Positions 18,515 through 28,352 of a stretch of DNA of 64,000 nucleotides are shown in pieces. Every line of letters starts with the position of its first letter. The first letter of the stretch is position 1. Source of the stretch: Chryseobacterium sp. CH25. Its GTDB lineage: Bacteria > Bacteroidota > Bacteroidia > Flavobacteriales > Weeksellaceae. A program made the position numbers and the translations under genes. The notes below the pieces were generated by a model. That model did not search any database and was not told the DNA's origin. It saw only the letters and a list, made by a program, of their open reading frames with translations. The DNA lies in assembly GCF_004119455.1 (NCBI RefSeq), contig NZ_NRQT01000001.1, positions 434,001 to 498,000 on the forward strand, given 5' to 3'.

Positions 18515-21500
18515 ATGATTCATCAAAACATTTATCTTCAGACACGCTTTTGGTCTGTAGTATGGAAAGGGCTTTTATTCAGCCTTATACTCCTTATTAG
18601 TACAGGTAAGATTTGTGCACAGAGAGACACAGAACATTGGTTTGCTCCTATAAAACAAGGTTTTGTATCCAATACTAATAAGCAGGCTCTGTTTCTCTCA
18701 ACAGACTCCGTCTTACCATTCACGGTTACCATTTATAATAACAACACTGTAATTGGTACTGCAACCATCAGTAAAAGCAATCCTCAATCTTTTGATATTC
18801 CAACAGATTATATGATTACAGCATTACAGTCACAGGTATTTACTCCTACAACACGAGGATTGTATGTAAAGGGGGACAAACCGTTTTTCTGTACATTCAG
18901 GTTTTCGATAGATAAACACGGAGAAATCCTTACCTCTAAAGGTAAGGCTGGAATAGGTACAAAATTCTATGTAGCTCATGTTAATTTACCTCAGCCAGAT
19001 CCTACGTATAACTTTACCTGCGGCATTTTAGCAACAGAGGATAATACCACAGTAAAGGTGTCTGGTTATAATTCCGGTGTTCAGTTTTCAAACGGTAATA
19101 CAGGAACCAGTACTCCTTCCATTACTATTGTTCTCAACAAGGGACAATCCTATACTATTGACGGAAAGGGATCTGTTGCCGGAAATCTTACAGGTTTCAT
19201 TGGGGCAAAAATTGAATCTGATAAGCCCATCTCTGTTACTAATGGTAATTTTAACGGACAACAGACGACTATAGGTAACGGGGCTGGTGGAAGTGATATA
19301 TTTATGGATCAGTCTGTCCCGGTAGAACGTTTAGGAGATGAATTTGTACTTATGAAGGGTATGGCTCCTATTTCTTATGAATTAGAAGGAGCTATAGTAG
19401 TTGCAACAGAAAATAACACACAGGTTTATCTTAATGATCAGATAACTCCTATAGCCACCCTCAATGAGGGACAATTCTATAGAATTAATGCAACGGGTTA
19501 TATCAGTCAGAATTTTAGTGGTCATTACAATATGCGTATCCGTTCCACAAAAAAAATCTACGTTTATCAGCTCATGTCTGGAGGAACAGCTGGAACCTAT
19601 TACAATACCGGAGGAGCCAATTATATTCCCCCATTAAACTGTTTCCTGCCAAAAAAATTGATGAGATAGGAATGATTAATGTTCTTCCTTATTTCATTCC
19701 AATGACTCCTAACGTAAGATTACAAATTATTACTGAATCCGGAGCCACAGTATCCGTTAACGGAGCAGTACTGTCCGGAGTTCAAGGACCTTATCCTGTT
19801 ACTGGAAATTCAAACTGGCAAACCTATGCTGTAGAAAATGCTACAGGTAATATTACCGTTCAGTCTACCAAGGCTGTTACTGCCGGAATTGCAGCCGGAT
19901 ATGATGCGGTTGGCTATGGTGGTTATTTTGCCGGTTTCTCCTCTATTCCTGTTATTGCTAAAAAAAGCGGTTCCTGTATTCCTGATATGGTGCTTGAAGT
20001 AGATGACAGTTATTCTTCCTATCAGTGGAATTTTAATGGAAATCCAATACCAGGGGCAAACACCAATACCTACACTCCAACACAATCCGGAAATTACACG
20101 GTAACGGTTTCTGTTGGCGGAACCTGCCCACCCGCTACAACCCCGGTTTACAAAGTATTTAGCTGCGTAACCAACACCACAAAGGTTTTAACGGTATGCT
20201 CTACCAATTCTCAGGTTACCATCACTCCTACATTTACTACCTCAACTCAGACTCCTCTGCCAAGCAGTGTAAAAATTATTACTCCGCCATCAAATGGTAC
20301 ACTGACAGTTAATCCTACTACCGGCATACTAACTTATACCGTTAATGCAGGTGCCACTGCGGATACTTTCACGTATAAATTCTGTGGCAATATCCCTGAA
20401 TTTTCAGATTGTGAAGAGGTAAAAGTAAATGTAAAGGTTCAGTCTGTTACAGTAAACGACACCACTGTTATGGCATGTAATAATAATGGAACCGGACTTT
20501 TTGATCTAACCTCTGCCAATGTAGGCGGACCAGCTTCAGGTATAAAAAAATACTACCTTTCCACTGCTGATCTTCAGGCAGGAACCAATGAAATTATACC
20601 GGCAAATAGTTATTCTTCCACTGCACCTAAGGAGGTATATGTAAAAGTATCAACACTGGAAGGCTGTTATGCCCAGGCAAAAATCAGTTTACAGTTCAGT
20701 CCGGCTCCGGTAGTACAGAATACATCATTATCTTCCTGCCCTACAGATTCGGACCCGGACAAAGGAAATTTTGATCTTACAAAAGCTCAGATAACCAATG
20801 AAACTGGAGTTATCAAAGAATATTACAAAACAATGCATGATGCCCAGTTCGGCACTAATCCTATTATTAACCCAAGTGTCTATCCTTCATCAGATACAAC
20901 AGTATATATTAAAGTCATTAATGCCTATGGATGTTCAGCAATTGCCACGGTACATCTTATCGTAACTCCACCTAAACCTTCTTCTCTTCTAAAAAATCAG
21001 TTGGTATGCTTTGGCTCAACTGTAATTTTAGATGCCGGACCGGGGTATCAATCCTATCAGTGGAGCACCGGAGCAACTACTTCATCTATAGCAGCAGGCC
21101 CTGGAGACTATTCAGTTATTCTGGAACACGATCATTGTTTTACCAAACAGAGCGTGAGTGTAAAAGTAGCCCCATTGCCTGTTATCAGCAATGTAGATAT
21201 TGATAACAACAAAGCAACCCTTACCGTAATTGGTGGACAACCACCTTATATGTATTCTTTAGATAATATAAACTGGCAGGAATCCAACTTATTTACAGGT
21301 CTTCCCAACGGACAGAATACATTCTATATAAAAGATTCTTACAACTGTGACTCTGTAAAAGTGGAATTAACCATTATCAATATTATCAATGCGATCACTC
21401 CCAACGGAGACAATATCAATGATACTATTTCCTATGCAGAGCTTGGTTATAAAAAAGATTTATCCTTCAGTGTATATGACAGATATGGAAATAATGTCTT

Positions 21501-21657
21501 TGCCGGAACCCGTTTTAATAATTACACATGGGATGGGAAATCCGGAAACAAGCAAGTATTTTCAGGAACCTATTGGTATGTAATCACCTGGAAGGAACCT
21601 ACATTACAGAATGCTGTTATAAAATATACAGGATGGATTCTATTAAAAAACTCCTAA
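18515..21657 (+). pseudogene. IgGFc-binding-like T9SS type B surface protein, copy 1, frameshifted in an A run
   Basis: Two open frames (18515-19669 and 19672-21657) together match the single intact paralogue at 21745-24831 along its length. The break is at the seven-A run 19651-19657; one added A restores [20 protein letters not shown]. The joined protein has about 1,047 residues: signal peptide ending ICAQ, an IgGFc-binding-protein-like N-terminal domain (RDTEHWFAP to about residue 480), Ig/PKD-like segments ([20 protein letters not shown]), and a C-terminal gliding-motility/CHU_C T9SS type B domain ([43 protein letters not shown]). It is likely secreted by T9SS and held on the surface. The role of the IgGFc-like domain in bacteria is not established. 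Confidence 0.83.
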
Positions 21658-21744
21658 AAAATTCAACTGTTACTTACCTTCAATATCATCAGCAGAGGAT
21701 ACAATTCACACTGATGATCAGTTTAACTCATTTTTTCTAATTTT

Positions 21745-24700
21745 ATGAAAAAGATTATACTCACTTTAATACTGTCGTTTTTTTCTGCAGTAATCTGGGC
21801 TCAAAGAGATACAGATCATTGGTTTGCACCCATGATAGCAAGTGGCAGTAACGGGTCACCCAAACAGGCCCTTTTCCTGTCTACAGACAGCAATGTCCCT
21901 TTTCCTGTTTCCATCTATAATAACAATGTGGTAATAGGAACAGTAACCATCAGTAAAGGAAATCCACAGACCTTTGATATTCCTTTTAATCTTATGGTGG
22001 GCCAGAATACGTCTGATGCTATGAGCGTAAAAACACGGGGTCTTTATCTGCATGGTGACCTTCCTTTCTTTGCCACCTACAGGTTTTCAGAAATCAATCA
22101 TGGGGAAATTCTTACCTCTAAAGGAAAGGCAGGAATTGGCAAACTGTTTTACGCAGTATATGCTCCGTTAATGAACAATCAAAATTCTCAGAACTTTTCC
22201 TGCGCTATTCTAGCTACTGAAGATAATACTCAGGTCAAAGTTTCAGGATATGCCATGACAACCTGGTTTTATAATAATTTTAATGGGCTTACCCATCCCT
22301 CTGTTACCATTACCCTAAACAAAGGACAGTCTTATACTTTTGCAGGATATGCCAATAAACCTGGAAATAAGGACGGATTTATCGGGGCTAAAATAGAAGC
22401 TACCAAACCTATTTCGGTAACTAATGGTAATTATCACGGGCAGTTTGGTATGGTACCACCTTATAACGGTGAAGATATTATTATGGATCAGTCTGTTCCT
22501 GTTGAACGTCTGGGCAATGAATTTGTTATTATCAAAGGAAGAGGAAACCTTATTCCGGAAATTGAAGGTGCTCTGATTGTTGCTACCGAAAATAATACAG
22601 AAATAAGACTGAATAACAACCCAACTCCTGTAGCTACTTTAAATGCAGGACAGTATTATCGTGTAAGCGCAATGAATTATATCCTCAATGGGCCTGCCCA
22701 TCATAATATGTACATCAAATCTTCCAAAAATGTATATGTTTATCAGCTTTTATCCGGCATTGAAGATAATGATGCAACACAGGGGTTTAATTATATCCCA
22801 CCCCTTAACTGTTTTCTTCCCAATGTGATTGATGAAATTGGAAAAATAGGAGAAATGCCTTATTATACCACCTTCAATCCGCCTCTTTTTGTAAAGCTTA
22901 ATATCTTAACCCAAACCGGTGCTACTGTAGCCGTAAATGGGGTAACCCCCGCAGCAACAGAGGGACCTTTCCCTGTAACAGGTACAAATGATTGGGTTTC
23001 CTACTCCATCCCCAATATCACCGGAAATATCACCGTAACCTCAACCAAAGCTGTTACTGCCGGAATTACAGGGGGAAGTGGAAACTTAGGATATGGAGGT
23101 TATTTTGCAGGGTTTAATTCCATCCCTGTCATCAGTAAAACTTCTGGAGACTGTATGCCTGGGATTGTACTGAAGGTGGAAGATGGTTTCGACCATTATC
23201 AATGGAATCTCAACGGAAACCCTATTCCGGGAGCAAATTCAAATACTTATATTCCAACAAAGGCAGGAAATTACACCGTATCTATCACAAAAGGAACCTG
23301 TAAACCTCTTATAACCTATCCTTACAAGGTACAAAGCTGCCTGGTTAATACTGTAAAAGCTTTAAATGTCTGCAGTGCAAAAACACCTACTAAAATAACT
23401 CCGGCTTTTACCAATTCAACACAGACACCTGTTCCGGGAACTGTTCAGATTATTACCCCACCAGCTAACGGAACTTTAACCGTAGATCCTGCTACTGGTA
23501 TATTAACTTATACGGCCAATACTGGAACCACAACAGATACTTTCACCTATAAGTTCTGTGGAAATGATCCTGAATTTACAGATTGTGAGCAGGTAAAGGT
23601 AAATATAACTGTACAGCCACTTCTATTAACAGATACAACGGTAAAAACCTGTGAATCAAACGGAACAGGCTTTTTTGATCTGACAACGGCCAATGTAGGC
23701 GGACCTTCTAATGCTGGCAGAAAATATTATCCAAGTCTGGCAGATCTGAATGCCGGAATCAATGAAATTATCTCTGCAAATGCTTATCCGTCACCAGTAT
23801 CTGCAAGTGTTTATGTAAAAGTTACTACTGTGGAAGGATGTACAGCCAATGCGAAGATCACCCTTGAGTATCATCCGAAACCTGTGGTAAAAGATGCAGA
23901 GCTTACCGGGTGTTTTATTCCCAACAAGTCCAGTACAGGAATCTTCAACTTGAATAATGCTGTTGTTACGACTACCGTTCCGGTAACTAAAAAGTATTAT
24001 CCAACATTTGATGATGCAGTTTATGGTCTTAATGAAATTACTACACCTGATGCTTTCATTTCTCAAAATACAACCGTGTATGTTAAGGTAATTAATGCCA
24101 ACGGGTGTTTTGATTTTGCTAAAATAACTCTGAAAGTCATTCCTCCAAAACCTTCTTATCTTCTGGTAGATCAGTATATTTGTCCAAGTGCACGTGCCAC
24201 CCTTGATGCCGGGCCCGGTTATACCTCATACGAATGGAGCACAGGAGCAACAACTCAATCCATAACAGCTCCTATTGGAAGTTATTGGGTTATCCTTACT
24301 CATAATGGCTGCCAGACCAAACAGACGGTAAAAGTATTACCAGTTCCGCCACCCAAAATTAAACGTGTGGATATTAAGAATAATACCGTCACTCTTATTG
24401 TTGGAGAAGGTGTTCCTCCTTATCAGTATTCCAGGGACGGGATGATATGGCAGGATTCTAATGTATTTACAGATCTGCCCCGTGGTAAAAACACATTCTA
24501 TATAAAGGATTCTTATAACTGTAAACCCATTCAGATTCAGATAACGGTTCCTAATCTTATCAATACAATCACGCCTAACCATGATGGAATTAATGATACT
24601 TTGGATTACAGTGAACTGGCTTACTTACAGGAATTAAAGTTTACTATTTTCAACAGATACGGACAGCTTATCTATTCTTCAGAGAAAGGTAAAGAACCCA

Positions 24701-24831
24701 AATGGAATGGCACTATCGGGGGAACTCCTGTAAGCAGTGGAACCTATTGGTATGAAATATCATGGAAAGAAAAAGATATTCAAGAATCTGTCTCTTATAC
24801 AGGATGGCTTCTTGTAAAAAATAGAAACTAA
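21745..24831 (+). CDS. IgGFc-binding-like T9SS type B surface protein, copy 2
   Basis: A 1,028-residue intact paralogue of the gene just upstream, separated by 87 bp, so the two are a tandem duplication and probably cotranscribed. It has a signal peptide (cleavage near AVIWAQ), the RDTDHWFAP N-terminal IgGFc-binding-like domain with [13 protein letters not shown] and [15 protein letters not shown], an Ig-like stretch ([20 protein letters not shown]), a cadherin-like segment (TPPANGTLTVDPATGILTYT), and the T9SS type B C-terminus (NTITPNHDGINDTLDY, FNRYGQLIYS, SGTYWYEISW, YTGWLLVKN). The two copies are diverged through the middle but keep domain order, which suggests different ligands. A strong terminator follows at 24906. 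Confidence 0.88.
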   Translation: MKKIILTLILSFFSAVIWAQRDTDHWFAPMIASGSNGSPKQALFLSTDSNVPFPVSIYNNNVVIGTVTISKGNPQTFDIPFNLMVGQNTSDAMSVKTRGLYLHGDLPFFATYRFSEINHGEILTSKGKAGIGKLFYAVYAPLMNNQNSQNFSCAILATEDNTQVKVSGYAMTTWFYNNFNGLTHPSVTITLNKGQSYTFAGYANKPGNKDGFIGAKIEATKPISVTNGNYHGQFGMVPPYNGEDIIMDQSVPVERLGNEFVIIKGRGNLIPEIEGALIVATENNTEIRLNNNPTPVATLNAGQYYRVSAMNYILNGPAHHNMYIKSSKNVYVYQLLSGIEDNDATQGFNYIPPLNCFLPNVIDEIGKIGEMPYYTTFNPPLFVKLNILTQTGATVAVNGVTPAATEGPFPVTGTNDWVSYSIPNITGNITVTSTKAVTAGITGGSGNLGYGGYFAGFNSIPVISKTSGDCMPGIVLKVEDGFDHYQWNLNGNPIPGANSNTYIPTKAGNYTVSITKGTCKPLITYPYKVQSCLVNTVKALNVCSAKTPTKITPAFTNSTQTPVPGTVQIITPPANGTLTVDPATGILTYTANTGTTTDTFTYKFCGNDPEFTDCEQVKVNITVQPLLLTDTTVKTCESNGTGFFDLTTANVGGPSNAGRKYYPSLADLNAGINEIISANAYPSPVSASVYVKVTTVEGCTANAKITLEYHPKPVVKDAELTGCFIPNKSSTGIFNLNNAVVTTTVPVTKKYYPTFDDAVYGLNEITTPDAFISQNTTVYVKVINANGCFDFAKITLKVIPPKPSYLLVDQYICPSARATLDAGPGYTSYEWSTGATTQSITAPIGSYWVILTHNGCQTKQTVKVLPVPPPKIKRVDIKNNTVTLIVGEGVPPYQYSRDGMIWQDSNVFTDLPRGKNTFYIKDSYNCKPIQIQITVPNLINTITPNHDGINDTLDYSELAYLQELKFTIFNRYGQLIYSSEKGKEPKWNGTIGGTPVSSGTYWYEISWKEKDIQESVSYTGWLLVKNRN

Positions 24832-24905
24832 ATCATTTTATTATCTGAGGGGATAGTAAATAAACAGAATGAATAGGAGCTTATGTCCCTGAGATTTTTG
24901 TTTTC

Positions 24906-24940
24906 AACAGTACAGACTTTGATCTGTACTGTTTTTTAGT
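24906..24940. terminator. Bidirectional terminator between surface-protein and hxlR-type genes
   Basis: AACAGTACAGA (24906-24916) and TCTGTACTGTT (24923-24933) form a perfect stem with a 6-base loop and a T run on the plus strand. It serves the plus-strand gene ending at 24831 and the convergent gene ending at 24936. Confidence 0.8.
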
Positions 24941-25292
24941 TTTTGAGCAGCTGTTCCCTGTATTCTATTCCCCATTTAGCCATTGTATCAATAATATCGT
25001 GCAGGCTTTTACCAAAGTCTGTAAGTTCATAATCTACTGTTACCGGCATTGTGTTATTTTGGGTTCTGATAATCAGATTATTCATTTCCAGATCCTTCAG
25101 TTCTTTTGAAAGCGTTTTTGCCGCAATACCTTCAAGCTGTCTTTTTAGATCCATGAAGCGCATTTTACCACCAAAATACAGATGGCTGATGATAATGGTT
25201 TTCCATTTACCTTCCAATAAATATACGGTATCCTTTACACCCCGGATATGATTTTTACACTCCGGTCCCAGTTCTACCCTCTCCTTTTTCAT
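24936..25292 (-). CDS. HxlR-family winged-helix regulator
   Basis: A 118-residue HxlR-family transcription factor. Family marks are the N-terminal Cys12 segment (ECKNHIRGVKDTVYLLEGKW), WKTIIISHLYFGGKMRFMDL followed by KRQLEGIAAKTLSKELKDLE, and the ending YELTDFGKSLHDIIDTMAKW. HxlR/YodB members often sense electrophiles or quinones through the conserved cysteine near position 12. The gene is divergent from a nitroreductase-like gene and the gap between them holds a palindrome (25342-25374), which fits the common arrangement in which the regulator represses the reductase. A -7 box (TAATTTTG on the minus strand) at 25310-25317 lies 17 bp upstream of its start. Confidence 0.93.
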   Translation of the reverse strand: MKKERVELGPECKNHIRGVKDTVYLLEGKWKTIIISHLYFGGKMRFMDLKRQLEGIAAKTLSKELKDLEMNNLIIRTQNNTMPVTVDYELTDFGKSLHDIIDTMAKWGIEYREQLLKN

Positions 25293-25309
25293 ACTTAATC
25301 ATTAGAGTA

Positions 25310-25317
25310 CAAAATTA
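25310..25317 (-). promoter_or_regulatory. Putative -7 box for the HxlR regulator gene
   Basis: Minus strand TAATTTTG matches TAnnTTTG, 17 bp upstream of the start at 25292. Confidence 0.45.
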
Positions 25318-25341
25318 AATAATTATTCAACGTGAATGAAA

Positions 25342-25374
25342 CCTGGTTACTTAAAGGTAACTGGTTACCTGCAG
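25342..25374. promoter_or_regulatory. Palindromic operator candidate between hxlR-type and nitroreductase genes
   Basis: AGGTAAC-TG-GTTACCT (25355-25370) is an inverted repeat with 7-bp arms. A further GGTTAC half-site lies at 25345-25350 and pairs with the GTAAC at 25357-25361. It sits between both divergent promoters, as expected for an HxlR-type operator. Confidence 0.6.
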
Positions 25375-25407
25375 GAAACAGGTGTATAAAAGCAATCATT
25401 CGTAGCG

Positions 25408-25415
25408 TAACTTTG
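25408..25415 (+). promoter_or_regulatory. Putative -7 box for the nitroreductase gene
   Basis: TAACTTTG matches TAnnTTTG, 31 bp upstream of the ATG at 25447 and 37 bp downstream of the palindrome, which would therefore cover the -33 region's upstream side. Confidence 0.5.
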
Positions 25416-25446
25416 CATCATCAATCAGTAAATAAATAATACAATT

Positions 25447-26079
25447 ATGTCACTACAGGAAACATTAAACTGGAGATCTGCAACCAAAAGCTACAACGGA
25501 AAAAACATTGAAACTGAAAAACTGGAGCAGATATTGGAAGCCATTCGCCTAGCTCCTTCAAGTTCAGGATTACAGCCGTTTAAAGTTTTAGTTATCAAAA
25601 ATAAAGAACTGAGAGAAAAGCTACAGCCCATTTCCTGTAATCAGGATCAAATTGTACAGGCCTCTCATATTCTTGTTTTTGCTGCCTGGGATGAATATAC
25701 CACAGAAAGGGTGGATTCTTTTTTTGAATTCAGCAATCAGGTAAGAAACCTGCCTCAGAACTCCACTGATGACTATCGTTTAAACTTATTGAGTATGTTG
25801 GAAAAACAAAGTAAGGATCAACATTTCACAAATGCTTCCAGACAAACCTATATTGCTTTAGGTTTCGGGCTATTGGCAGCTGCAGACCTTAGAGTAGATG
25901 CTACTCCAATAGAAGGTTTTAACAACGAGGCTGTAGATAATCTGCTTAATCTGCCTGAACAGGGGTTAAAAAGTACAGTTCTAATGGCTCTCGGCTATAA
26001 AGATGAAGAAACCGATTGGTGGGCAAAACTGGACAGAGTAAGAAGACCGAAGGAAGAATTGTTTGTAGAAATCAACTAA
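25447..26079 (+). CDS. NAD(P)H-dependent nitroreductase-family oxidoreductase
   Basis: A 210-residue nitroreductase-family flavoprotein. Visible motifs are NWRSATKSYNGKNI near the start with the FMN-contacting RxAxKxY pattern, RLAPSSSGLQPFKVLVI (residues about 34-50), the segment ASRQTYIALGFGLLAAADL, and ATPIEGFN near residue 160. Such enzymes use FMN and NAD(P)H to reduce nitro compounds, quinones or electrophiles. The divergent HxlR regulator and shared palindromic operator suggest induction by such compounds. Length is standard. A hairpin with a T run at 26087-26139 ends the unit. Confidence 0.92.
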   Translation: MSLQETLNWRSATKSYNGKNIETEKLEQILEAIRLAPSSSGLQPFKVLVIKNKELREKLQPISCNQDQIVQASHILVFAAWDEYTTERVDSFFEFSNQVRNLPQNSTDDYRLNLLSMLEKQSKDQHFTNASRQTYIALGFGLLAAADLRVDATPIEGFNNEAVDNLLNLPEQGLKSTVLMALGYKDEETDWWAKLDRVRRPKEELFVEIN

Positions 26080-26086
26080 TTTAAGC

Positions 26087-26139
26087 AGAGGCTGCCTTAA
26101 AAGTTTATCTCCTGACTTTTGAGACAGTCTCCTTTTTTT
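26087..26139 (+). terminator. Terminator after the nitroreductase gene
   Basis: An imperfect stem pairs GAGGCTGCCTTAAAAGT with ACTTTTGAGACAGTCTCC, followed by seven Ts. Confidence 0.7.
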
Positions 26140-26170
26140 GTCTTAAATTGATGACTCATAAATCATCCTC

Positions 26171-27154
26171 ATGGAACTGAAATTAAGTATCCTGGACCAG
26201 ACTCCGGTCATCAAAGGTGGTAATGCTGATATTGCACTCAAAAACAGCCTGATATTAGCAGAAATGGCAGATAAACTAGGTTACCACAGTGTTTTATATT
26301 CTGAACATCATGGTGTGGAAGCCTATGGAAGCTCAAGCCCGGAAATTCTTGCCGCAACCGTTCTTGCCAACACCAAAAATATCAAAGTAGGCACAGGAGG
26401 AATCATGCTTCGTAATTATTCAGCTTTCAAAATTGCTGAATGGGCAAAGATGCTTGCCACATTCTACCCTGACCGCTTTATACTGGGCCTGGGAAAAGCA
26501 CCCGGCGGACTGAAAGATGCAGTATTAGCTTTAAACGGTCATAAACTACCTGTTCTTAACAACATTAATGAAAAGCTGGAGGAGATTATTGCGTATTTAA
26601 AAGAACAGAACTATAAAGATACCAATCTCTTTACCCAGCCATCCCATGTTTCAGTATTACCGGAGATCACCTGGTTAGGTTCTGGAGAAAGTTCTGCAAA
26701 AGAAGCGGCTAAATATGGTATTTCCTACTCTATGGCTGATTTCATTGCAGACGGTTCCAATGCTGAGATCCAGAAAATATATCAGCAGGAATTTAATATG
26801 GCAGGGTATGGAAGTCAGCCTTCTTTTCAGGTTGCCATCTCTGCTTCTGTTGCGGAAAGTCCTGAGCAGGCACGTCGTAATGCGTTTGGAATGGTATATC
26901 AGTTTGTAGAATCCAGAAAAATTTTAGCACCCGGTGCATTGAAATCTCCGGATGAGGTTGAAGCTCTTATTGACAATGGTGAAGACAGAGAACTGTTCAA
27001 TACCCTGCTCAATAAGGTTGTAACAGGAACTCCGGACACGATCCAATCAAAGTTAAAAGAGAAAGCCCTTCAATATGGGACCAATCATCTTGTTGTATTA
27101 TCCAATATGTACAGAGAAGAAGACAGAATTTTCACCTATGAAAGTCTTGTTTAA
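26171..27154 (+). CDS. Luciferase-like monooxygenase-family (LLM) flavin-dependent oxidoreductase
   Basis: A 327-residue bacterial-luciferase-like protein of the MsnO8/YwnB type. The opening MELKLSILDQTPVIKGGNAD followed by LAEMADKLGYHSVLYSEHHG is typical, as are KVGTGGIMLRNYSAFKIAEW and DRFILGLGKAPGG. The C-terminal part contains VVTGTPDTIQSKLKE, usual in the group. Members bind FMN and usually oxidise an unknown small molecule; the substrate cannot be read from sequence. It is downstream of the nitroreductase gene after a terminator, so independently transcribed. Confidence 0.9.
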   Translation: MELKLSILDQTPVIKGGNADIALKNSLILAEMADKLGYHSVLYSEHHGVEAYGSSSPEILAATVLANTKNIKVGTGGIMLRNYSAFKIAEWAKMLATFYPDRFILGLGKAPGGLKDAVLALNGHKLPVLNNINEKLEEIIAYLKEQNYKDTNLFTQPSHVSVLPEITWLGSGESSAKEAAKYGISYSMADFIADGSNAEIQKIYQQEFNMAGYGSQPSFQVAISASVAESPEQARRNAFGMVYQFVESRKILAPGALKSPDEVEALIDNGEDRELFNTLLNKVVTGTPDTIQSKLKEKALQYGTNHLVVLSNMYREEDRIFTYESLV

Positions 27155-27214
27155 TAAAAAAGCCTGCTCTCGACCTTTCAATCATTGGGCAGACTTATTT
27201 TCTTATTCTGATTC

Positions 27215-27466
27215 TTATTTCAGATTTCTGGACTCCAGTTCTTTTTCTAAAGCCTGATTACGCTTATTCCATTGAGTTCCCAGGAATAAAGCAAAACCTA
27301 ATGGAAAAAAAGTAAAAAATCCTATGCCGTGGGTTACACTACCGTATACTGCAACACCAATAAGAAATCCTATGAGAACAGCACTGATTATTTTATCGGA
27401 TTTAGATTTATTCTTTTTCTCTATTAATTCCTGATCAGTTAATTGATTTAACTCTTTTTCTGCCAT
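27215..27466 (-). CDS. Small two-helix membrane protein
   Basis: An 83-residue protein: charged N-terminal 25 residues (LTDQELIEKKNKSKSDKI), two adjacent hydrophobic helices (IISAVLIGFLIGVAVYGSV and IGFFTFFPLGFALFLG), and a charged C-terminal tail. No family function is known to me; similar small proteins are widespread in Flavobacteriia. It is convergent with the LLM gene and separated from its neighbours. Confidence 0.75.
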   Translation of the reverse strand: MAEKELNQLTDQELIEKKNKSKSDKIISAVLIGFLIGVAVYGSVTHGIGFFTFFPLGFALFLGTQWNKRNQALEKELESRNLK

Positions 27467-27546
27467 GATTACTGTTTTTAGTTTTTTGTGAAACCTTGCT
27501 AACTTACAAATTTTTCTCCTATTCTAATTGAAAATTCTTACCATGC

Positions 27547-28089
27547 TTAATTGGCAGCAGGATCAATAAGTTCAGTAGTAATTCTTAAAGATTTTAAAAG
27601 GTTTTTATCGTCAAAAAGCAACGTTGTAAAATGTTTTCCTTTCTTAAAAATCAATTTTGAACCTTCCGGAAATTCACTGCCTGCATCAAGCTTTTGAACA
27701 TCTGCATTATATTTTTTGAATTGTTTTTTTGCGTTCTCTAATGTTGTTTTATTCAGAATAAGACCATAAGGTAATCCACCAACGATTACTTCTTTATGAT
27801 CAGGGATCTCAAAAAACATTTCATTCACCGTATTGTTTTTTCCAAGACCGGAATAAAGCTCCAGTCCTGATTTCGTAGACCATTTAGCATATTTCTCACC
27901 ATTAGCATCTTCATAAAATATCGTTTTTGCATGTAAAACCTTTGAGATTTTATCGGGAGTCTGTGGAAAAATAAATTCAGAGTTCTTGTCCAGTAAAGTA
28001 TTCAGAGCAGCAGTCTTTTGTGAAAATGCAGTAAAACTGAAAAATTGAAAAAGTACTGCAAGAACTAAGGTGAACGGTTGTATTTTCAT
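27547..28089 (-). CDS. Secreted protein of unknown function
   Basis: A 180-residue protein beginning MKIQPFTLVLAVLFQFFSFT with signal cleavage likely after AFSQ. An in-frame ATG at 28167 would add 26 hydrophobic residues before this signal peptide; 28089 is preferred. The mature part has IDxx-like beta segments (EVIVGGLPYGLILNKTTLEN) and a Lys-rich C-terminal half. I recognise no domain. It is a single gene on the minus strand, with no obvious partner, and divergent from the phosphodiesterase gene at 28353. Confidence 0.7.
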   Translation of the reverse strand: MKIQPFTLVLAVLFQFFSFTAFSQKTAALNTLLDKNSEFIFPQTPDKISKVLHAKTIFYEDANGEKYAKWSTKSGLELYSGLGKNNTVNEMFFEIPDHKEVIVGGLPYGLILNKTTLENAKKQFKKYNADVQKLDAGSEFPEGSKLIFKKGKHFTTLLFDDKNLLKSLRITTELIDPAAN

Positions 28090-28302
28090 AGTAATTATTT
28101 TGAGGTTTAAAGATATTAAAATTAGAATGAATAGGCAGAAAATTAGAGAATGGAAACCGAAAGCCATTATTCTAACAATAACAATTTAAACTCATCTAAG
28201 ACAGCATTTTTCATATTCTTAATAATTTCTAATCTTCATTTCCATGTTCTCCTTCAGATCAATATGAACGGTTATTGATAGCAAATCCGGAAAAAAATAA
28301 TG

Positions 28303-28310
28303 TAAATTTG
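28303..28310 (+). promoter_or_regulatory. Putative -7 box for the phosphodiesterase gene
   Basis: TAAATTTG matches TAnnTTTG, 42 bp upstream of the ATG at 28353. Confidence 0.4.
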
Positions 28311-28352
28311 TCCTGACTTACCGCAAAGGGTAGGTTTTTAGTTTTTAATATA

